This document shows, piece by piece, positions 54,099 through 62,763 of a DNA stretch of 64,000 nucleotides. The translations under genes and the position numbers were made by a program. Origin of the DNA: G963701675 sp963701675. Its GTDB lineage: Bacteria; Planctomycetota; Planctomycetia; Gemmatales; Gemmataceae. The stretch is from the NCBI GenBank assembly GCA_963701675.1, contig OY969623.1, positions 3,038,001-3,102,000 of the forward strand, written 5' to 3'. Position 1 is the first letter of the stretch. Each line of letters opens with the position of its first letter. The notes beneath the pieces were generated by a model, which was given only the letters and a program-made list of their open reading frames with translations, was not told where the DNA came from and ran no database searches.

Positions 54099-56215
54099 AC
54101 GGCCCCCCCGGGGATGTCACCGTGAATTGCGTCATTGAGAAAAACGTACTGATGAATGGCAGCTGCGCTGATATTGTTCGCCCGATTGAGCATCATTCTC
54201 GCCGTGGCTTCACCCAGCAACGGCGTCAATATTTCCATGGCGACTTCAGGTGGCAGCTCGGCGAGCTCTCGCGCGGAGTCAAAGCCCGCTTCCACCAGCG
54301 CCTTCATTGATTCGGGACCGGCACTCAAACGGAACAGACGCTGAAGGCGCTTGACCTGAGCGATTACCACCGGGCGATCCTTCAAGGCAATGTCCTTCAG
54401 CAAACCGTCACCATGCTCAGCCAGCAGCTCATCGATTCGACCCGCGACCAGATCGAACTGCTTCTCGCGTACGGCAGTGGCGAGGAATTTAGCCACGGCG
54501 GGCTGGGCATTGGCAAGTTGCGTCGGCACTAGGCTTGCCACCATGTTCGCGACAGCTACTGTCGGATGGGCAACCTGCATGGCTCCAGCCAGACTTGCCG
54601 CGTAATTGGCTTTGCGCACCGCAGCCTTGTCCTCGTCCTTCACCTTGTCTGGTATGGGCACATCGTCTGGTATGGGCACGGCTGCTCTATGCAGCAGGTC
54701 GGCCCATTTTTCCTTCGTGTCGAGGTGAAACGCCAGTTCACCGGTGTCGGCCATTGTCGGGTGGTTGGCGCGAATGGCGTTCACCAGCGGGATATTGTTC
54801 TGCGTCAACATGCCCAACTGAAATCTGTATTTCACTTTGGAGATTTTGTCTTGGTCGTCAAAGCCCGGCTGGCTTCGTAGTTTTTCCCAAAACTCCGCTG
54901 GCGTCCCCTCGTGGTCAGAGAAGCTGCGCCACAGAGTCGCCTGGTCTTCGGGAGCTGGCAGATCGGCGCCCAACAAGTCCGCCAGTGACGGTGTCCCCTC
55001 TGCCGGGCGATAGGTCGGCACATGCCTCGCAAGCACCTCACGGATGGTCCGTACGGCCTCGTTTAGACGGTCTGCTGAATCGAAGGGTGGGATGATCGAG
55101 GGTGCGCCCGAAGTGGCTTCCTCGAGCGCCAAGCGCGTGTCCTTCCTACTTAACCGTGCGAGTGCCAACAGGTCGGAGGCAGCGCGGGTGCGTGCGAGGC
55201 CGTAGAAGACCAATGCCGGAAGTAAGTTTTGAAACGGGTCAACCGCAAGCCGGAAAGCGGCAGCGAGCTTCTGAATCAGTAGCCGGTCGAGCCCTGTCTC
55301 GCGCGCCACGAAAGAGACGTCGCGGTGCTTCTCCTCGTCGAAGCGCCGAACTGCCGCGCTTACCATCGCTTCGCGCTGTGCATCACTGGCATCGACGGGA
55401 ACTCGCTCCGTCAGCAACGGCTCGATGGCCTGGATTAGCCGCTCGTATTCCGATAACTGACGTATCGGCTTGCCGCCCGGAATAAGGATACGCACCTCCT
55501 CCACTCGATGTGCCTGGATACCAAGGATCAGGTCGTCGTCTGATACCAAGGTCTCTTCTGCCAATTCCTTGCCATTGGAGAGACGGTAGATTTGAAACTT
55601 CTCGAGCGGCTGCCCGTCCTTGCTCAAGGCGAAGATCAGGTCTGGAATGGTGTCGCCTTCTCTTGGAACGTCGCCGGCCGCAAATTCGGTAGTTGCGTAG
55701 GCGATTTCAAAACAACCGTCTTCATCCATTTTGGGAAGTCCTTCGGTAGTCCCTGTTCCCAAGTGCTGGCCGGTATTGGCGCCGTTGCGGCGGAAGAATA
55801 AGTCGCGATCGAACAGACTCACCTGAATCTCATTCACCGGGCCGCTCGCATCGACAACCTGTCCGCGCACGACCCACTCAGTTTGCGGCGAATCAATCGC
55901 GCCCATTTCCTGCAGCAGTCGGTTCAGTGCTTCGGCCGTCGCTTCGTCGACGATTTCACCGGCTCCGAGTTGAAACTGCTGTCGGCAGACCGCGACGACG
56001 TTGCCCGTCCCGGTACCATACACTTTTCGCTCGCGGTCGAGGCGCAACCCCTCTACTAAGCGCCGTCGCACATCATCCGGGAAACGTTCCTCATCCCGCA
56101 AAAGGATGCGTTCATTTTCGATTAAGAACAGCAAGGCATCCTGCAGGTTGGTAATCGCATCGACGCTACTACGTGGACCGATTGACGGTGGCGGCGGATT
56201 CTGGATGAGTTTCAT
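54095..56215 (-). CDS. Tc toxin A-type N-terminal protein (TccA-like) with peptidoglycan-binding-like and transthyretin-like domains
   Basis: 706 residues from ATG 56215 (GGAG about ten bases upstream). Residues about 20-105 resemble a peptidoglycan-binding helical bundle (GTGNVVAVCRQQFQLGAGEI, VDEATAEALNRLLQEMG). Residues 114-175 resemble a transthyretin/carboxypeptidase-regulatory sandwich (WVVRGQVVDASGPVNEIQVS, LFDRDLFF, DEDGCFEIAYATTEF). The rest is helical and matches the start of TcA proteins (RDVSFVARETGLDRLLIQKL, and near the end MEILTPLLGEATARMMLNRA). The A subunit is thus split in two genes, as in TccA/TccB of Photorhabdus. The four-base ATGA overlap implies coupled translation and equal amounts. 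Confidence 0.8.
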   Translation of the reverse strand: MKLIQNPPPPSIGPRSSVDAITNLQDALLFLIENERILLRDEERFPDDVRRRLVEGLRLDRERKVYGTGTGNVVAVCRQQFQLGAGEIVDEATAEALNRLLQEMGAIDSPQTEWVVRGQVVDASGPVNEIQVSLFDRDLFFRRNGANTGQHLGTGTTEGLPKMDEDGCFEIAYATTEFAAGDVPREGDTIPDLIFALSKDGQPLEKFQIYRLSNGKELAEETLVSDDDLILGIQAHRVEEVRILIPGGKPIRQLSEYERLIQAIEPLLTERVPVDASDAQREAMVSAAVRRFDEEKHRDVSFVARETGLDRLLIQKLAAAFRLAVDPFQNLLPALVFYGLARTRAASDLLALARLSRKDTRLALEEATSGAPSIIPPFDSADRLNEAVRTIREVLARHVPTYRPAEGTPSLADLLGADLPAPEDQATLWRSFSDHEGTPAEFWEKLRSQPGFDDQDKISKVKYRFQLGMLTQNNIPLVNAIRANHPTMADTGELAFHLDTKEKWADLLHRAAVPIPDDVPIPDKVKDEDKAAVRKANYAASLAGAMQVAHPTVAVANMVASLVPTQLANAQPAVAKFLATAVREKQFDLVAGRIDELLAEHGDGLLKDIALKDRPVVIAQVKRLQRLFRLSAGPESMKALVEAGFDSARELAELPPEVAMEILTPLLGEATARMMLNRANNISAAAIHQYVFLNDAIHGDIPGGAV

Positions 56216-56429
56216 ATGAAAATCGCTCCATTAATAAGGTGTTTGTCCAACCGGGCAGACACGCGCCTGAAATCGCCCACATCCAGCTCCCCCATGTGTG
56301 TCCTCACTTCGCTACCGTTACTTAATACAATGGCTACTGACAACAACCTCGTTCTTCTAATTCATTCATAACGGTGGTCCGGCCTCTATTACCGCTACGT
56401 CTCTATTACATCTACTACGCGCCCTCATT

Positions 56430-59333
56430 TCAGTGGAACATGGCGTCCCACAGAGTTTGCTTCGGGGCGGGGGACAGACGCGCTGGGTCGGATTGGGCTC
56501 GGTTCAGACCGTCGTCCAAAGATCGTTCGATCGCCTCCCTATGCTTAGTAGCGACGTAGTCCGTCACCAACGTGGCACCAATTATTCCCGTCGCTCGGAG
56601 ACCCAGGAACTTTAGTACTAATCCAACCATTACCCACTCCGCACCGCGTTCTGCCGCATCTTTATGACCACTGGCCTGCCCCAACGCGGTAACGAGAGCT
56701 ACCTTTTCAGCGGCCACGAGAATCCCTTTGGCGAGTGGGCCTGCTGATCTCGGAGGCGCCCCTTCTGGTGGTTTGGCAGCGGGCTCTGCGGGCGCGGTTG
56801 GCTTGGTCTCCACTGGTGCTGGTGCTGCTGCAGGCCTAGGGGCTGGTGCCTGCCCACCTTTCAACACATAGCCCTGACCTTTAACATTCTCGAAGCCGAG
56901 GCTCGCCAATGCACCTCTTACTTTTAATGCGGCATCACTTGTGCCGGTCTTGATGATGTCCCATATTTTAGAATTGATTGCTTTCTTGAGGGCAGTTGGC
57001 GTGAGGCCGTTAGGATTTGTGATCGTACCGACCGCTTCATTGAACACTGCCTCCATCTCAGTCACCTCGCTGAACCGGCGTGTGAGCAGGGCGTCTGGCT
57101 TGTCCACGACTGAGACTGGAGGACGCGCGGCGGGCGGAGGACGCGTCTCCGTTCCGAGATGCTTGGTCTGACGATTAGTTCTCGGATCGAGAAACTGGCG
57201 ATTGTTCACGTCTGTAGCCCGAGCACGCGCTTCCGTTGGCGAGATGTCCCTCTGTCCGACCGCCCGCGGCTCATCAATGTCCATGGTGGTAGCCCATTGT
57301 TTGCCCCCTGACTTGCCGTGCGCTTGAAATGGATTGCCGGGCTGGTCTAATTGATCTATTGCCCCTTCCACCGCTTGGTTGAAATCGGCATCTTGAGTTC
57401 CAGTCGGATCAAGTTTGCACGTCGGGTTTCCTTGGACGTACGCGTAGACGTTATTGCCGTCTTCAATGCCGATTGGGTCTCCCGAAATCCATCTCCCCAA
57501 CCACCCCGCGTAATACCGCGCCGCGTGATAGGTAAGCCCCGTCTCCTCGTTGCGCTCCTTCCCCGTGTATCGATAGCGCTTCGGCGTCTTGGCCTGGCTG
57601 CGCGCGGCTTCGTACGCGGTGGTTCCGTAGGGGTGGTACTCCTCGTAGGAAATCACCTCGGCCTCGTCATCCAACTCTAGCGCCACCGAAGCGAGATGGT
57701 TGCCGAGTTGGTAGCGCACTAGCTGCCGAGGCGCCGGATCAGCCCCTTGAAAACGTGTGCGCGTTTCGATCAACGCGACGCGCTGCTTGTCGTCCATCAC
57801 GTGTAGCGTCTCGCGTTCCAGCGTGACCGTCTGCCCGTTGCCGTCGTATTTGCGGTAAACCTCGTAGCCGCCGAGATAGATGCGCTCGTCCTTAGGCTTG
57901 CCGTTTTGCCTGTCGGTTACCTTGCGCACCCGCTGGCCGCCCGCGTCATAGACGTACCAAGTCTTCTCTCCCGTGCCGCCATTGTTGATCTGCTGCTGCG
58001 AGGCGCGCAGTTGATCCTTGAAGTCCCACTTCATCACCGGCAGGTGCGGCATGGAATTCATGTTGCCGTGTTTGTCGTAGCTGTACTTGGCGCTGTAACC
58101 GGGCGTGGCCGTGTAGTCCGGCAGATTGTTGGGATCCCCGGGCAGGCGAGTCGCAAGCAGACGGTTGCTGTCGGGGGCGTATTGATAACGGCGTATCCAT
58201 CGTTCTACTGCGCCACCGGTGTGATACAGACCCAGGATGTTGCCGACGGGGTCGTACTCGTAGTCCTCCCTGTAGCGTTGCAGGGCTTCCGGGCTGTTGT
58301 GGAAGGGAATGCCGATGATGGGCTCGAAACTCCGGGCATCGCGCTGGGTATTATTTTGCGCGGCATGTTCCCTGCCTTCAGCGCGAACCAAGCGGTACAA
58401 GGCGTCATAGACGTAGGCGTTGGTCGGCGCGACGGCGATGTTGTTGAAGAACACCGGTTGCTGGGCTTTATCGCGGATGGTAGTGATGTTGCCGACCGGG
58501 TCGTAGGTGTAGGTCAGGTCTTGCAGTGTGCGCTTATCAGTCTCGGGATGCGCTGGGCGCGTGGTGAGCAGGCGAGTCAGCCGAAACGTATTTTCGTCGT
58601 AACTGTACCTGGTGACGATGGGATGGCTCGCCTCGTTGTATTCAATGCGGATGCGCTGGCCCTTTGCGTCGTAGTCGATGTTGGTGACCGCATTCAGGTT
58701 TGCGGTCGCCGGATTCAGCAAGGCCGTTGGCTCGGCGGGCTGTTCCAGCCAGACATCCACGCGTTCGAGCAGGTTGGCCTCGTTGTAGCCGGGTCGGATA
58801 ACATTGAACTTGCTGCCGGGCAGGTCGCTGTGCGGAGCAACAATCTGGATCGGGCGGTTGAGGGCGTCGTAGCGGGTGCTGCTGGCGAAGGTCTCAGCTT
58901 CCAACCTCGGGTTCTGCGACCAGTCAGGCGTGGTCTTGTAATCCCTGAGCAGTTGGCGCGTGCTGCGCAGCAGATTGCCCTTGAAATCGAAGGCTTCGTC
59001 GGTGCCAGTGGCCGGGTTGCGCCCCAGGCTGGTGACCAGGCCTGCGGTATCGTGATGTTTATAGGGCTTGCCGCGCAGGTTTAATTGCTTTGTTGGATCA
59101 TTATCCGGATCAACCGGATCAACAATCAGGCCGTTACCGGGCGTATCCCCGTAAATCACTCTTTCAAATTGGATTGTCCGGTTTGCGTCGAGCGGGTCAG
59201 CACCTTTGACGAAAGAGGCCACCGGACGATGCAGCTCATCGTACTCGGTGCGGAACGTATGGCCCCGGCTGTCCCAGGCGAGCATCGGTTTGCCGGCGGC
59301 ATCGTTCAGCATCCAGCGGTCACCGGCATCCAT
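56430..59333 (-). CDS. Tc toxin C part: RHS shell and hypervariable toxin
   Basis: Intact 3' part of a long B-C fusion; the frame joins upstream TcB sequence through a frameshift near 59395 (GFAPCYDIAGNLLFQHSMDA precedes the first Met read here). YD repeats run from TFRTEYDELHRPVASFVKGA to YAPDSNRLLATRLPGDPNNL. The shell closes at about residues 590-640 with TGLTYHAARYYAGWLGRWIS and GDPIGIEDGNNVYAYVQGNP. The last 327 residues are the variable toxin: an alpha-helical unit (RFSEVTEMEAVFNEAVGTIT, SDAALKVRGALASLGFENVK), a Pro/Ala linker, and a hydrophobic region (AEWVMVGLVLKFLGLRATGI). No known toxin fold is recognised. Downstream, 215 bases lead to the A1 gene. Confidence 0.85.
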   Translation of the reverse strand: MDAGDRWMLNDAAGKPMLAWDSRGHTFRTEYDELHRPVASFVKGADPLDANRTIQFERVIYGDTPGNGLIVDPVDPDNDPTKQLNLRGKPYKHHDTAGLVTSLGRNPATGTDEAFDFKGNLLRSTRQLLRDYKTTPDWSQNPRLEAETFASSTRYDALNRPIQIVAPHSDLPGSKFNVIRPGYNEANLLERVDVWLEQPAEPTALLNPATANLNAVTNIDYDAKGQRIRIEYNEASHPIVTRYSYDENTFRLTRLLTTRPAHPETDKRTLQDLTYTYDPVGNITTIRDKAQQPVFFNNIAVAPTNAYVYDALYRLVRAEGREHAAQNNTQRDARSFEPIIGIPFHNSPEALQRYREDYEYDPVGNILGLYHTGGAVERWIRRYQYAPDSNRLLATRLPGDPNNLPDYTATPGYSAKYSYDKHGNMNSMPHLPVMKWDFKDQLRASQQQINNGGTGEKTWYVYDAGGQRVRKVTDRQNGKPKDERIYLGGYEVYRKYDGNGQTVTLERETLHVMDDKQRVALIETRTRFQGADPAPRQLVRYQLGNHLASVALELDDEAEVISYEEYHPYGTTAYEAARSQAKTPKRYRYTGKERNEETGLTYHAARYYAGWLGRWISGDPIGIEDGNNVYAYVQGNPTCKLDPTGTQDADFNQAVEGAIDQLDQPGNPFQAHGKSGGKQWATTMDIDEPRAVGQRDISPTEARARATDVNNRQFLDPRTNRQTKHLGTETRPPPAARPPVSVVDKPDALLTRRFSEVTEMEAVFNEAVGTITNPNGLTPTALKKAINSKIWDIIKTGTSDAALKVRGALASLGFENVKGQGYVLKGGQAPAPRPAAAPAPVETKPTAPAEPAAKPPEGAPPRSAGPLAKGILVAAEKVALVTALGQASGHKDAAERGAEWVMVGLVLKFLGLRATGIIGATLVTDYVATKHREAIERSLDDGLNRAQSDPARLSPAPKQTLWDAMFH

Positions 59334-62300
59334 GCTGTGCTGGAACAGCAGATTACCGGCGATGTCGTAACAGGGCGCAAAGCCGTTACGGGGTCCGTTG
59401 CCTGGTTATTCGGTACCGGCGGCGTGATGTATTGCATCACCAGGTTCTTGCGGGCATCGCGAATCCACAGCGGCTTGCCTTCGGCATCGAGCTTGGTGAA
59501 GGTCAGGTACTTCTCGTCCTTGAGCTCTCCGGCGGCGTTCTTGACCCGATTGTGTGCGACGGAAATGACCTCGCGACCGAGGCTGTCGAGAATGGTGAGC
59601 GCGGGCGTGTCGGCATGTTCGGCGGCCAGTTGTGCGGCGCGCTTTTCCTCCGCCGTGGCCGTGGCAGCCGTCTTGCTCGCGAACCAGGCGTTGCCCGGCT
59701 CCTTCACCGTATCGTTCTGATCGAACGTGCGGACATGCCAGGGCGAGAACTCGACGCGGCTGTAGCTGCCATCGGGCATTTCGGTGCGCACCGTGCGACC
59801 GACGGCATCGTAATAAATGACTGCCGTGACGCCGACTTCCGCGGGCTCTTCGAAGCGATGACCCACCTGCGGGCGAGCTGAAGTAGGGCTCGTATTGCTT
59901 GACCGGCTTGCCCTTGTTGTTGAGGACGGTCTTGCCGCTGGCGACCCAGCGCAGCGGCTGACCAGCGGCCTCGGGCTCCGCCTGAATTTTCTTCACCACC
60001 ACGCTGCCCATGCCGTCCGAATACTCGAAAGCGGCCTGCAGCGGGCTCTGCTCATCCGGCGCAAGCTGGCTGACGTGCTGCTCGCGCACAATGCCACAGG
60101 CGCAGGGCGGATGTGTGCCCCAGGATGACCGTGTGCCGTCGGCAGCGTTTTTTCGATCTCGCCGAAGTAGTAGACGTGGCGTGCAGTGGCGTTGCCGAGC
60201 CAGGTGCGCGCCTGAGCCTCGTCGAGGTCTGCGTGCGTCGAAGAACGTACGCAAGGTCGGCCAAGCTCGGCTGGGTTCGCCAGATCGGCGTCGTGTCGAA
60301 CCCGTCGAGGTTGTCGCCTTCATTCCCTTTACCCTTCACCGCCATCGCGGTGGGCAGGCCGAGCACGTCGAAGAACACTTCGGACAGGTTGTCGTTGATG
60401 TCCTGCATCTCGCGCGGCGCCAGCACGCGAAAGTCGAACTGCGTGACGCGGGTGTCATTGCCCAACGCGTCGGTGCTGGACTGCAACGAACAGATCGATG
60501 CGGATCGTATTCCAGCGTCGTGACGTTGCCGAAAGGGTCGGTGTAACGTTCCGGCAGATAGAAGTGTTGCGCCGCATCCGGCGCAAAGCCGGCAATGCCG
60601 GAGCGAATCCAGTATTGGCCCGCCAGATCGGCAGCCGGTAGGGGTGCAAAGCGCAAGACGAGGTCGGCGCCGCTGAGGTAACCACTGATGGCGGGGTGGT
60701 TGAGCTTGCTGCGAGCAGTGGTTGCACCGTCAATGGCTTGATCGAGTTTGTTGTTCCCAGCCGCATCTTTGAAGACTGCCTCGAGCAGGCTTTCGGTCAA
60801 CGCCAGCTTGTAGTTCTCATAGGGCAGGCCCAGCCGGCCGTGTTCGCCGAACGGCAATGGATCGACCAGGTTCTCGGCAAAGAAAAGCATTCGCGCATGC
60901 TCGACCAGGCGCTTCTCGTAACTGGACCGATTCGCGATGGCCTGGTAGGGAATGTCCGGTACGGAGATGACGTCCACTGGTCTTGCCTTGGGCTCATAAA
61001 GATTGCTCAGACGAAGTTTGCCTAGCTCTTCAAGCGTAAAGTAACGACTGTCCGGGGCATCGGGAATGCCGGTCAACTCGTAGGTGAGCACCTCCCGCGG
61101 CACGCGCAGGCGGTAGTCATCTCGTCAGCCGAGACAAATCCTTGGTGTAGCGCGTTTCAGTGTAGGCGAGATGGCTTTCCTTCTGAACCTTGCGGATGAG
61201 GGTTAGCTCGTCCTGCTTAAGGCTACTGTCCTCAAACTGACCGAGGCGCGGATAAACGACGGCGACCGACTGCAGGACATTGGCGTACTCGTCGAGGCTC
61301 AAGTTCAGCGTGTGCGCAATGCGCGGGTCGGGGCGCAATGTCGTCCTGCGTGAGATCCAATTCGTAGTGGTAGGTGATGGCCTCGCTTTCGGCGACCAGA
61401 AAGACTGCGTGGGAGTTGAGTGCTTTCGGCTGCAGGCGGCGAATGTGGCAATTGTGATAGGCAGTGGAGAACAGTTTCACCGGTACATGTTCCGGATTCT
61501 TGGGCCGCTCCAGCGCATCCACATCCAGCTCATACACTTCCTGGCGCAGCATCATGCCCTTGCAGGCGCGCAAGGCTTCGCGCCACTCCTCGGCACTGAG
61601 GTCTTCGCGCATCCAAGTCCGGTTCCGGCAGGTGATTCTCTTGAAAGCCACCTAGAACGTTTTCCTTGTCGGGGTTCAGGGCCTCAAACCAGCGGGGGAA
61701 ATACTCGTGTTCGAATTGCGAGAGGATGCGCTCGCGGTCGAGAAACGCGCCGGTGTGATACCAGGTCACGGTCTTGACCGGCGGCTGGTAGAGCGTCTTG
61801 TCGTCCGTGATGTAAGGGCTGGCAGAATTGCCGCTGGCGAATTCACCATAGGACTCGGCATCCAGCTGCTCGACGCGACCGAAACCACGAAACTCCCGTT
61901 CGACGCCATCGAAATAGCCATGGTGATAGGAGTACGTCGATGGAGAAGCTGGTTTTCCGCCATTTGTCAGTGACGGTCACTTTCTCGACGCACATGTACA
62001 GGGAACGGCAACTTGGTGATCCATGGTTTGCCGTCCCGCTTGTCCTGCTAGATAGAACTTGGTCGAGGGTGCGTATTGCACACGGGTTTCCGCGCCGAGA
62101 TTGTTGACGGTCTTGACGAGCAGGTGCGGCTTCTGCCCGCCCATCAGATCCACGTAGCGCATCGCCCGTCGTGCATCGCCGGGCAGCGGCGACGACCACA
62201 CAAGACATGCCGTGCCATTGCCGCGGAGGTCAGCGGGGACGATGGCGGCGACGTCATCCACACCCGGGAAGACGCGCAGGGACCGCGGCTGCGCTCCAAC

Positions 62301-62763
62301 TGTTACCGGACTGGTTGAAGTAGAGGCGCACGCCGTCTCGGTGCAGGTAGATGATGTCCGTCGTGCCACTGCCGTCGATGTCAGCGAGCCGGATGCGTTT
62401 TTGGTCGAACTGGTCCGGATGGTCGAAATGCGGCGCGTGTGTCCATGGTGATCTTGGCGCCGAACCGGCCGTAGCCGAGGTTGGGCCAGTAGCAGATCTC
62501 GCCATTGCGGATGCGGACCAGGTCGGTAAGACCGTCGCCGCTGAGGTCGGCGAGATAGATGGACTCGGTGCCGTCGGCAAAGACGAGGCGGGGGCCTTCC
62601 TCTTCATCCAGTACGTGACAGACCCGCCGGGCTGGTCCGAAGCCTTCTTCCGCCAGCGAGGCGTGCCAGATAGAGGCATCGTCTTCGCTGATCAGCACAT
62701 CAGCGTGGCCGTCACCGTCCAGGTCGATGAACTTCAGGTTGGGGTCGCGCGTGTCGCGATTAA
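59306..62763 (-). pseudogene. Tc toxin B part (middle and C-terminal), broken by about 15 frameshifts
   Basis: Read as one protein across indels, this is TcB: propeller-like FG-GAP repeats (LKFIDLDGDGHADVLISEDD, YLADLSGDGLTDLVRIRNGE, IRLADIDGSGTTDIIYLHRD), the middle domain (VVDDVAAIVPADLRGNG-like region, VQYAPSTKFYLA, EKVTVTDKWRKTSFS), YHHGYFDGVEREFRGFGRVE, then RNRTWMREDLSAEEWREALR, DPRIAHTLNLSLDEYANVLQ, TDDYRLRVPREVLTYELTGI, DALGNDTRVTQFDFRVLAPR and SPLQAAFEYSDGMGSVVVKK. Breaks lie near 62760, 62438, 62291, 62047, 61993, 61948, 61617, 61332, 61127, 60510, 60500, 60240, 60092, 59870 and 59395. Most need removal of one base. Between breaks the sequence is well conserved, so the damage is recent or due to sequencing. 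Confidence 0.8.

Noticed and set aside
57906..59084. 392-codon open frame on the + strand
   Set aside because: Antisense to the RHS repeats of TcC; Val/Gly/Arg-rich shadow translation.
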